NCBI GenBank assembly: GCA_018389105.1 | Contig: JACATO010000308.1 | Coordinates: 2,603,001 to 2,667,000, forward strand | DNA: 64,000 bases | DNA from: Nautilus pompilius | Lineage: Eukaryota; Mollusca; Cephalopoda; Nautilida; Nautilidae | Reading direction: 5' to 3' | Shown: positions 22,399 to 33,600 of the stretch, piece after piece | Layout: each line of letters starts with the position of its first letter | Numbering within the stretch: position 1 is the first letter of the stretch | The notes under the pieces: generated by a model | Told to the model about the DNA's origin: nothing | Database searches by the model: none | The model's input: only the letters and a program-made list of their open reading frames with translations | Position numbers and translations under genes: made by a program

Positions 22399-23343
22399 AT
22401 GATTGAATGTGTGGAGCAATGATCTTGCATAGAGTTTTGCCAAAAGCTTGGAGATACCCAAGCGGAAACAATTCACAAAATTCAACAGGCTTTTGGTGAC
22501 AATCCCATGGGTGTTACCCAAATAAAAGAATGGTACAACAGGTTCAAAGATGGCCGCACATTGGTGGGGAGTGACCAGCGTTCCGGGAGGCCGTCAATAA
22601 CCTACAATGCAGTTGTTATCGAGAAAGTGTGGACCTTGATAATGGAGGATCGTCGTTTGATGGTGTGGGAAATTGGTGACGAGGTTGGGATCAGTAAAGA
22701 TTCTGCACATGCAATTTTAAAGGAGGATTTGGGCTTGCGCAGAGTGGCAGCGAAATTTGTGCCCAGGCTGCTTTCTCAGGAACAACAACAACTTCGTCTT
22801 GAGGTTGCGCAGGACCTGCTGGATACTGAGTTCCAGAATACTGTGATAACTGGAGATGAGACGTGGGTGTACGGGTACGACCTGGAAACCAAGGTGATGC
22901 TGACTGTTTTCTTCGACTACCGAGGCATTGTGCATCATGAATATGCACCAGAAGGACAAACAGTTACAAAGAAGTACTATCAGGATGTCCTCCGATGTCT
23001 TCGTGATGCAGTTCGGCACAAGAGACTGGATCTGTGGGCCTTGCAAAACTGGCAGCTGCATCATGACAATGCCCCGGCTCATTCGTCGCAACTGACCCAA
23101 GGTTTCTTGGCAAAGAAAGGCATTTCGCTCATTCGCCAGGCTGCCTACTCTCCAGACATGGCTCCTTCTGACTTCTTCTGGTTGTTTCCAAAAATGAAGA
23201 TGCCACTGAAAGGTTCCCGCTTTGAGAGCAGAGAGGACATCATGTGGAATGCGATGGTGGAGCTGAGAGCCATTCCGTAAGAAGCATTCCAGACATGCTT
23301 CGAAGAGTGGAAGGATCGCTGGGCTAAGTGTGTGGAGGCACAA
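22399..23343 (+). pseudogene. mariner transposase with two stop codons and small deletions
   Basis: The frame begins at ATG 22399 (MIECVEQ). A TGA at 22420-22422 replaces a codon usually for Arg, compatible with a CGA to TGA transition. The open part 22507-23280 ends at a premature TAA (23278-23280), after which homology continues in frame (EAFQTCFEEW, DRWAKCVEAQ) to about 23343. Catalytic residues are present: Asp in TGDETWVYGYD, Asp in LHHDNAPAHSS and Asp in MAPSDFFWLFP, with 34 residues between the last two. Compared with typical family members, the segment between ETK and VMLTVFF is shortened by roughly 26 residues and a few residues are lost before TGDETW. It is therefore inactive despite good preservation. 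Confidence 0.93.
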
Positions 23344-23412
23344 AGGGGCCCACTTAGAAGGGTATTAGCAATTGAACCCCACCAAGTACGTAATTTTTTT
23401 CCCCAGCCTAAG

Positions 23413-23438
23413 GTCGGATACTTTTTCGATAGACCTCG
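23413..23438 (-). repeat. mariner right inverted repeat
   Basis: The reverse complement starts CGAGGTCTATCG and matches the left repeat; a TA follows at 23439-23440. Confidence 0.95.
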
Positions 23439-23460
23439 TATAACACACGGCACTTTATGG

Positions 23461-26400
23461 TAACTCTGAAATTGCTCACTTGCTCCGGAGGCTGTCATAA
23501 TCCTGAGAGACTGATGCGAAGAAGGGCCACGAATCCAAGCAGCTTAGTATTCTCATATGTCTGTGGCATCAAGTTTAAAAGCTGTACTTCTGACTAGCTC
23601 CAGAAATGATGTTTTTTTATATTCTTTTTTTTAAACTGGAGTTGGATTCAAAGGGAAATAATTTTAAAACTTAAATTTTTTAAAGACAAAAAGACTCCTT
23701 CCCCTCCATCTTTTCCACTCATTTTCTAGATAGCCTCAAAGAAAAATGTCAGGTTTTTACATATAGTTTCATAACTGAGTGCTGTTTCAAACCATCTCTA
23801 CAGCCGGTGCAATTTCTAAATGAAATCGAGTGAATGATAGTGAAGTAAAGCAAAGAGATAATGGAATAACAGCTGCCATCCCCTCATCATGCAGACAATG
23901 CTGAGTTGTTTTCCTCTGATTATTTTAACATTTTTACTGTTTTAAAAAGCACATCATAATTTATATTTAGTACAATTTTAGAAATGCAGTCATGTAGTTA
24001 CAGTTTATTTGCTTGTTATTAGGTTTTTGGGTGGACTAGTATTACTACTTTGAATTAACTGTGATGGAGGTAGCTACTGTATTTCTGTTTATTACTTTCA
24101 GGTCTTACTGCTGTATAATATCTTGTTTGATTATTTTTAGGTGTATCCCACTAAGTCTAACATCCAGCACCTACATCTGTTTTACATGATCTTTTGTGTA
24201 ATCTGTAACTTTCCAAACTTTATCCTCTTACAGATAAATGGTTAAATGACCTTGAAAGAAAAACTCAGTATGATGGCTTTGTTCATTTAGCATAATGAGT
24301 TTAATAGCGCTTCCTTCACTTCTTGGATATTTTGAGAAAAATGTTGATGATGATCAGTTTGTGGAGCGATTGTTACTGTGCCCTTCCACTGACTCTGCTG
24401 TTGTATGGCCATGTTTTCGATGACCAATTTTCCAGAAATTGCTGAAGTAGTTGACAGAAAGTTGAAAATCATTGTTCGACTTGAATAAATGAAATTCTAC
24501 TGCTGAAGAGGCCTCTTTTTGCTTGGTGATAGATGAGGGAGTATAGTGTATTTTTCTTGAATGTGTTTGCTTGGTGCTTCAGTTATGTCAACCTAAGCTA
24601 TAAAAAACAACAATTTGTTCCTCTTGAAATATCAAACCATTCTTAATTGAAACCTTATCCCCTGTGAAATAGTTGCATCACTCTTTCTTAAGTTTTCTGT
24701 AACAGTTCATCTCTCTAGGTGATTTCAATCTTTTGTCTGATGGACAGTTATTTTGTGTGTTAACATATATAAACTACTGGTTCAGATAAACCACCCCACA
24801 CTTAGGCTTTAACAAGTTTTAAAATTTCCTTTTCTGTTTTTTGTAATCACAGGGCAGTTTTTCCAGTTAAGGTGTAACATTTTTCTCTATAGCCCATTTA
24901 GTCTTTATTGGTATGAGCACTCTAGTCCATTTTGAAATGTTAACTGAATATTCTTCATTTTTAAATCATGTGGCCATTACTTTAAGTAACAGAGCAAAAC
25001 ATTCTCCTGTGAAAAACTATATCTAAACAGGCTTATACTTATCAAGGGTAATTAACAGCAGAATAAACTTCAACAAATTATATCAAATGAAAAATCTGAG
25101 AGAAATTGTATATTTACTAAAAAATACAAAAGATGTTTAAAAATAGCAAATAATGAGAGGCTATATATTACAGATTATTTCACAACTGGTTAATGCTTCA
25201 CCTGGTGAACCTAACAAGGGAAGACAACCTCATTTTGTTTTGTTACAAACTTGCAGCTTTCTGCTCTAGTTAGTTATTCAAGTACAACAGTTTCTTGCCA
25301 AAGTTGAAGGTGTCAACCAGCCTCCCATGATGCAAGAGGGGCAACTGCAGTACTACACTTTCTCACCAGATTGTCTACCTCGTAAAAATCTGTGCACCAA
25401 CAACTGCAGTTTTGTTTTAGTGTTTTAACAGGAAATATATTTTTGTTGAAAACTCTTATTTAGACATTAATAGAAGAGTGTATAAACATTTTCAAAAAAG
25501 CAGCACTCAAAACATTTGTAATTTAAAAAGAAAATACACAAATAAGAAAATCTGTAAGTACTGATTAGTTCTTTTACCAGTATTTTGTGGAAATTATTAT
25601 TTTCCTATTTTCAAAGATCGCCTCTACTTAACTATAATATAAAAGCTAATAAAGTTGCTTAGATGGCACATTTAATAATAATTGTTGTTCCGAGGTTAGG
25701 AAGGAGCAACAATTCAACAGATTTACCTCCCCTCCCCAGGATCTGGGATATGTAACTGAGGGAAAATAATTTCAAAGCATCACACACATTTATTTTGAAA
25801 AATATCCCTCCTCTAAACAAGAGTTTAAAAAATTTGTTCTGTTTTAGTTAGTATAGAAAAGGAAAAAAAAGATTGAAATTTTGCATTTTCCCCAAGGTTC
25901 ATTTGCTGGTGATCAATCTGACCTTTCACCTTGAAAGAGGCTGTTATATTTAAACTTCAAAAATAGAAAACGATTTAAAAGATTGTTATTCACTTAGAGC
26001 TGCATAATATTAAAAAGTGGTGTGGGCAAATTAAAGAATGATAAATAGGGGTTTGTTGTAATGAAGAGCAGCTGTAGTTTTTAAATGCTATTTATTTTTA
26101 CTGAGAGCTGTATTGTCACTAGATGGGTTTACATGCAGTGGAGCAGTCCAGCCAATAAATAACTGTACTGCAGGTGGAATTAGATTTTTAACTATGCAGG
26201 TGCTTTTAACCACTATCTTTAATGATACAGCATCTGGCTATTTTTTATGTATTTTTGTTTTTGCTCCAGAAGTGCTGCAGATCAAGCATGGGATTTACTT
26301 ATTTTAGGATGAAGCTAAATTGAAACAACGCTTTTTAAAAATATTTAATTAGTGTGTTCAGTGTTCATTTGGTTTTGCATCATTACGCATTGTTGAATAC

Positions 26401-27431
26401 CTTTTCAAGGTGCTGCTACTTCATGGTTATTTATCTTGTAATGATGGTGAAATTCTGATAGAAGGCTTTAACTAAAATTAAAAAAAGTATGAAGTCTTTT
26501 CTGGAACACTCGCTCTTTCCTTTAGTTATGAGTAGACATTCGCATAAAGTATGCTTTTACCACCTCTTTATATCTGCGTAACAGTACACAAATATTGTGT
26601 GCATCTGATATTACTCTCTATATTCTATTATCAGAGACAGGGATAGGGTTTAAGGCGGTCGGTCTACAAGCAGTAAAGAGAACTCAATGAAATTCAATAA
26701 AATGGATGTAAAAATTATTTTTCTTTATCTACATTTTATCTCCTTTTTTGAGAATAAGTTTGCTTAGATGATTTGAGGGTAATTTTTTTAAATATCCTCA
26801 AAAGATCTTCACATTCAACATGAGGCAGAAGAGACCGAAATATTGATTTATTTATTTTGTGCAGGGTAGAGCATGAATTAGTTAAATTGTCTAAACCTGG
26901 TGCATCGTTAGATGCTGAGTGAGCTGTTATCATGACTGAGGTAACCAGAAACAAATGCTACTGATGGCAGTATTCCTGCCTCTATAATACCTGGCTGAGT
27001 AGGGAAAGGAAAGTTGGTACAGAGGAGTAAGTGCCATACCCAATCCCCTCCACTTGGCGCATGAAACTTCATTGTACCTAGTAAAATAAGTTGGTCCTAA
27101 TTTGTTTTTTTGTTGTTGTTGTTGCTATAGAAAGATGCCAAAACCCAAAAAATTTGCATTTCAAAAATAGTTGTTTTTTTTTTTTAATTTTCAAACAATC
27201 GACCTCACAGTGGTTTATAAATATCACAGTTACCCAAATTTAGATATAATATGGATGGCAAAAAAAGGTATTATGCTGTATACAAACTTTGCATATAAAA
27301 TAATCTGTAAATAAATTCTGCACTATTATAAAATCAAACAACATGGTTAACAGCAGTATTTCTAAATAGTTATTAAAGTAATGTGTAACTGTCAGCAGTA
27401 ATTTCACATTTATGGAGGGGGGGAGTTTATT
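23461..27431. other. Intergenic stretch between the transposon nest and DNAH7, nothing recognised
   Basis: About 4 kb of AT-rich sequence. The right end should contain the short DNAH7 3' UTR: on the - strand an AATAAA lies at 27431-27426, immediately after the stop codon. No coding homology, RNA gene or paired inverted repeat was seen in the rest. Confidence 0.6.
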
Positions 27432-27638
27432 TTAGTCATCTAATTGACACAGCAGTGCTACTCCTCTACAGATCCAGTGATCCTGTGGTTTGTTGGAGGG
27501 CACCATCATTGATATCACAAAATTGGTCGAGTGACCTGTTGTGGAGAGAGTTCCTCGTCGCTCACTGGTCTTGTACACTGGGGCGGTGTATGTTGCTCTC
27601 TCTGGAAGCTCTTCTCTCTTCCATGGCTTCAGCCAAAT
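27432..27638 (-). CDS. DNAH7: DNAH7 last coding exon and stop
   Basis: 68 codons and TAA. Encodes [20 protein letters not shown] and ends [15 protein letters not shown]. On the - strand an AATAAA follows the stop immediately, so the 3' UTR could be very short unless a later signal is used. Confidence 0.95.
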   Translation of the reverse strand: MWLKPWKREELPERATYTAPVYKTSERRGTLSTTGHSTNFVISMMVPSNKPQDHWICRGVALLCQLDD

Positions 27639-30600
27639 CTGGAAAATAAAGCAGCTAGCTTGAGGATAAGTCAATAAACCTGTAGCGTATTAAAGTGATG
27701 ACTGTGACAAGGTCAGTAGCCAAATAGGACCTTGAAAATTTGTTTCCAGCCAACCAATTTGTACATTTTTATCAAAATATAGGCCTGAAAGTATTTACTG
27801 CTTTAGGAGAAATAAAAACTGCACCTACCACAGGCAGGGTATCAAAAAGAACCTTAGGAAATGACTCAGCCAGAACTTTAGTTTCTTTGTCCCAGCGTGC
27901 ACCATCAATAAATAGTCCATGCACATAAACTCCTGCAATAAAAAAAAACTTTGGTATAGTGGTTACATGAAAGAAGGAGCCCATTGCATTCCTTGATTAA
28001 TATGGTCAGATATTAAAAGAAGCAGGTTAATAACTTTACTTAACCTCTATTCCTCTACTGAACACGGTAAATTGCTGCCACCATGTGTGCAGACCCATGA
28101 GAAAATCTTTCCTTGATTTATTATATTGTTAGATGCTGTTCCAAATCACACAATACACTTGGCTCCTCTAATCCGAAAATAGCTTTATCTAATTTCCTAG
28201 ACCAATAGGACCACTGGCACAAAAGAGAGATTACAAAATAACCATGATCAAGTAGAATTAAGTCTGATGAAACTAATACAGTTCTACAATTTTTTCTTTC
28301 CTTTCTCAACATTGTTAATTTTTTTTTTTTTTTATTACTGGGCTCACCATTTGTTTTCTAAAATGAAAATACTATTCTGCTTAGTGAAAACCATATATTA
28401 GTGCTCTGTCTCCTTGTACTAAATGCAGCAAGTATTATATCATATCACCATCATCATTGGCCAGCAGACCTTCACTGCAGGAGGAAAACCTCCTTTCCTG
28501 TGCAAAATTATAGAGAGATCTAATCAAGACTCTTCCACAGGAACCCAATCTGGATTGAGAGAGGAAGCACCAGACCCAGCTGGAAAAGTCCTACTATTAC
28601 TACCCTTCATTTTCAGATATGGAAGAAACCCACATGACTGGCTGGGGAAAAAGGAAGAATAAAATGAGCCAGTCTCAACCAGGATACAAACTCAGACTTT
28701 CAACCCTTAGCACATTAAAAAAAAAACATACTTTTACAATCCAATTGTTAGTACAGTTAAAATCTGTAAAAAGGAAAATTCCTCTATGCAAAATGAAAGC
28801 AACTATTTTTTAAAAACCTTTTTTCCAATTCACACAACCACCTATTATCCTCTGCTGTTCCTATTAATTTTGCATCTAACAAAATAGAAACAGTTGACCC
28901 ACTGCATATTTCATAAAAAATGAACAACTCTGGCAGGATTTAAGGACATTTATATTTACACTTTATGTATTACTCTTTCTTTAACCTTTTAAGCAAGACC
29001 ACTCATAGCAAGTCTTTTTTTCACTATAGAAAAACATTGTCTACTAATCTCATACGTACATGTTTTTCCATAATTCATTTTAATTTGAAAATCCTTTGTT
29101 AATCAAACTAGATTAAAGCATGTTTAGGAGTTGGTACAACAAAGGGAATTAACTGAAAGTTCATGTAAGGTTTCAAATGGCATTTGACAGTTAGATGTAG
29201 AAAATACTCAGCATTACTAGTTATGCCACCTGTTCCATAATTCTGATATTGCTCATGATAATAAAACTAGTTTTCATAAACCCTCTTTTCCTGACAGATA
29301 AATCAAATTGTTTAGAGTTAGTGGGCATTTTGGTTTTTTTTGGCTCAAAATTTCTAAAAGAAAAAAGGGGGACATAAAATTTGAAATTTAACCAACATTT
29401 TTGAGTAAATGCGAAATTTATTCTATAAGAGTTCAGTTGTGCACTCACCATCTTCAGGGGGGATAGGATACTCTTTGTCTTCCAAAAACTCATAATCAAA
29501 GCTGAGCAGGTCAATGGGAATGGTGTACTTCCTGGCATAGTTCTGCTGGGCTCCTGTCAAGAAGGCCTGAGTGAAGTAAAAGCCAGATATCCAGAACATA
29601 CTGGGTGGCCCATTATCGTACCAGTCCTAGATGAAAGTTCAGTCATTGTCAAACATTACACACTGTACAGGTGATATGAACCACACATCTAAAATTCACA
29701 TCCCCATCTAATTATGGAAGTATGAACTTTGGAGGTGTTATTTGTTAGCATTTCTGGGCTCAAGATCACATCGTGAGTCTAGCAGAAAATATGGTCATTA
29801 TATAAATATCAGAATGCATTGAGGTTAGCCCATGAAAGGCATATACATGGTATTAGATTTTTTGTTAATTAATGAAACAGGCTGAAATTACAAGCGTGTG
29901 TGTGAACATACCACTACCAAGTGGTATGGTAATTATCCCCTTTAACATAACTATATTTTTGTTATTATTTATTAATTGACAACTTAATTTTAGTTCAGTT
30001 CGGACAAAAAAAAATTCAATTTCCAATTTAAACTATAAATAATTCTGGGACAGCAACACAAAGAAAATATTGATAGTAATCTCCTTTGATAATTTAATTG
30101 TGATAATGCAGCTCACAAAAAGTTAGTCTCACAATTGCAGTACAAACAACTAAACCTACTGGCAGACAGTGCTGAAAATAGAAATTACCAGCCATCTGGT
30201 AGCTTCAGTAGTTCTCTAGAATCTAAATATATCATGTGAATTTCATGAGTTAAAATTTTCATACTCACTGAAAGAAACTTCAGTCTGTTCAGAAAGTCAT
30301 TAACATAACTGCCAAGTGGCTTCAATGATGGATAGGACTTGCTCATCCACATCCCTGGAATCTTCCCTGACAAAATGCTTATCACTACTTCTTCAAAATC
30401 AGCTGACATCACAACTAGACCCTACAAATAAGAAAACATGACTGTGAAAAAAATGGCTACCTAAAGCACACTACGAGTCAGACTGAACTACAGTATTTAA
30501 TGAAGATTAAAACAATCTGAGTCCCTACCTAAACTTTTTTGAAGCTTTAAAGGCTCAAACCCAAAAATTATACAAATACTTATTTATTACAATTAATAGT

Positions 30601-33600
30601 TTAATTTCAGACATAATGTATATTATTTTATTATTTGAATAATTTTTAATGTGCATTCATCAATAAATGGTCTTAATCTTGCCCTTCTTTGCTTCAGTGA
30701 GCCTTGCTAAAAGATCAGTCAGAGTTACTGTCATTTTCATCCAGCAGATTTTTATAATAGTTTTACAACAGCAACCCTCAGCTTATTAATTAGTTAAGGG
30801 AATAATTTGTTATAGTTTATTTGCAGTAAAGATAAATTAACCCACCAAAGCATTAATAGAAATATAAATCAGAACTTTGGAATGAAAAAATAAATTATAT
30901 CTGATTACCTGTTAGCTATATTATATGTTAAATTAGAAAAGAGTTTTGATGTGTGCAAACCCCTGTTTCTCCCTAAGAACCAGAATTTAACAGAATCCCA
31001 GTTACAGCTTAGAGACAAAGGGTTGAAAAAGGAGGAAATATCATATTTTAGTTTCAAATATAAATGTATTCATTTAGAATAAAAACTTGTTTTTAAATTA
31101 AATACTTAAAAAACTGGCACCACTATATGAATTCAAATGCCCTTTTTCCTTATAAGTGGTGGTGGTGCCAGTAGTATTGTAGCAAAAGTAACATTCTAAC
31201 AAGTACCTTAATAGCTTTACGAATGTTGATCAGACTATTCCGAATAGTAAACAATAGCCGGTTGAAGCGCACCATTTCCTGAACTAACACTGTGTTCATG
31301 CTCTGTGCATAGGATGTAGGGTATTTTATCAAAGCAGCATCTGTATCAAAGTCATCTGGGAGTTTAGAAAGTATGTCTGTAGCCACTTCATCTACAACAT
31401 CATCAGATGACTTACCAGCACCAGAGGTTGCTTTAGCCTTGAAAAAAAAAAACAACAAAATATTAATTTTAAAAAATGTGATTCTAAAAATATAAATACC
31501 AACCAGTGTTTTATGCAAATCACTTTCATATAATTAATTTTTAGGTTCTAAAGGGTTACAACATTAAGTTAGGGAAGCTACCTGTTGTATAGTACTCCAA
31601 TAGATTAAATTGGAAATCTACACAACTGGACAAGAGCATACATAGCCTTGTAACTACTTTCTGTATAAAGTGTTTTTTTTTGTAAAACATTTTACACTGA
31701 TTTTATGCCAGTTGTCAGAAGATAGTTCACATATAGTGTTTGCTAAAATGATTTATGAACAAAATTTACAGCCTAGAAATTCTGAGGAAGATAGTAATTA
31801 GTTCACTATGTGACAAAATCAGTGGCTCTAATTTAAAGACAGGTATAAAAAGATGAGATTTAACCATTTCAGTCATCTGTATAATTTGTGGGCTTTCTAA
31901 ATGACTTTTTATTTGTATTATCCTATATCTGTTTGGTTGTTTTCAATAATTAACTGTAAAATCACATTATATGCTAAGAAGTGTAAGAAATAAGTTAAAT
32001 TCCATTTTTATTCGTATTAATTTGTTCTGGGTTTATCCTATTTCAGTTTTTTCAAAATATACAAAGTCAAGCTGATTAATAAATGGTACTCTTGATAGTC
32101 TAAATTGTCTACTGAATAGATATAGGTGGGCACATAACTAACTTGTAAAATTAGGTTAAGAATCCCTATACAAAAATACTGGGCTTCAGACCTTTGTAGC
32201 CCTTAATGCAGCCTTGGAAAACAGACAATGTAAAGTATGCACTTCACATAAAAAAACTTGTACCATTAACAGCTGCTAAAATAAAATGTGAATAACTGAA
32301 GTCAGTGAAACCAAAAAGAGGCAAAGAATAACTTTTTGAGTATTAATCTCTAATAGTAGACTTATACAAACATATATGACAATTCGTAGCATCATAATTG
32401 CTAAGAGCATAAATTGTACTAATAAATTATAGATAAACTAAAATTAAAAGCAACAAAATGCGAAGTTTTTTTGACAAACAATACAGAACTTGATATTTTT
32501 CATATACTTATTTTCTACCATAACATAGAAAGTGCAAAGATCTACAATAGAATCTATGAGAAAGTCTGCTAATAGAGTTCATCACTGCAAATAAACTTGC
32601 TCCTCAAATAATAAATAATAATGAGAAATCCTTTGGGAAAATTTTTAAAGATAACATTAGATAAGAAATAAGATGGCAGGAAAAATTTATATTTAGAGAG
32701 ACAGATGATCATTACTTCACCTACAGTAAAAATGCTAGTTGAAAAGAGAAATTTCATTCTTTTATTACCATGCTTTAAAGTATCACGATAAACGTTCTGT
32801 TGCCAGATCAAAACAAAATGTTATAGTGCTAACAATTTATGGCTCAATTCTAATATCAGTACTGCTGTATTTCTGAATTTGGTTATATTCAACAATTTGC
32901 AGCAAACCATGCAAAAGGTTAATATTGCAAAATCTGTTGCATGCATGGGGATCATTAAAAAAAAAAAACAGACAATAGTTAAATATAAATTTTGCAGCAT
33001 ACCACATTTACTAACCCTTTAAAGACATTAATGGTGAATAACTAACTTTTTTTTTGCTTAACACCTTGTTAAAAATTTAAGAGAAGAAAAAGTTACAAAT
33101 ACTTCAAATGTTGATACATGTTAGATGTAATTTTGAATGGATTAGTAGTTAGTTAATGGAAAAAAAAATTAGTAAAAATGTTTTTAATTTCATTAAAAAT
33201 GCCTAACCCATTTGATAAGCTGATCTTTCCACATAACTTTTTACTCCTTTTTTAAAATACAAGTCTTCCTTCAATGCATATATTCATGTAGCTTATATCA
33301 CTCACAATCCTCATCAAATGTATCACAGGAATATGACATTTTTCACTTTATTTAAGAATTTATAGCCTTTACTTTTTGCTGTCTCCTCACAGAGACCCAC
33401 TACAACTTTTTAATTAGTTGTATCGAAGCTCCATTTATTCTCTCTCTAGTGACATTAATAAACATAAAAGTAGGCTGCTAAAATATTGTTACCATTAAAT
33501 ATAATCATAATTTACAAAGTGACTATTTAAATTCTATATTTCTTTCTCTTTACTAAAAGTATTTGGATGCTAAACAATATTTTGATTTATGAAATTATGC

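Larger units (their letters stand above)
22198..23438 (+). mobile_element. mariner transposon (DD34D), near full length
   Basis: 1,241 bases flanked on both sides by TA (22196-22197 and 23439-23440). Terminal inverted repeats 22198-22223 and 23413-23438 match at 25 of 26 positions (CGAGGTCTGTCGAAAAAGTA and following). It carries one transposase reading frame with two nonsense codons. It sits just inside the right end of the pogo-like element, so it is the younger insertion. Confidence 0.95.
19022..23460 (-). mobile_element. Pogo/Tigger-like DNA transposon carrying two nested insertions
   Basis: The ends carry matching inverted repeats. The left end reads (TA)TTGTAAAGTGCCGTGTATTACAC; the reverse complement of the right end reads (TA)CCATAAAGTGCCGTGTGTTA. 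Both are flanked by TA, as expected for Tc1/mariner/pogo target duplication. Between them lies a decayed pogo-type transposase on the - strand (20391-21644). A hAT element (19214-20140) and a mariner (22198-23438) sit inside; without them the element is about 2.27 kb, a normal size for Tigger-like elements. Subterminal motifs such as GTGCGTATTATAC occur at both ends. Confidence 0.8.

Noticed and set aside
22507-23280. Intact mariner transposase gene
   Set aside because: The 257-codon frame lacks the N terminus because of an in-frame TGA, ends at a premature TAA and has internal losses, so it is a pseudogene.
25200-25400. Possible small gene in the spacer
   Set aside because: Slightly less AT-rich, but with no open frame of useful length, no splice-consistent exon set and no homology.
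32569-32811. 80-codon - strand frame in a large DNAH7 intron
   Set aside because: No homology and composition expected from AT-rich non-coding DNA.
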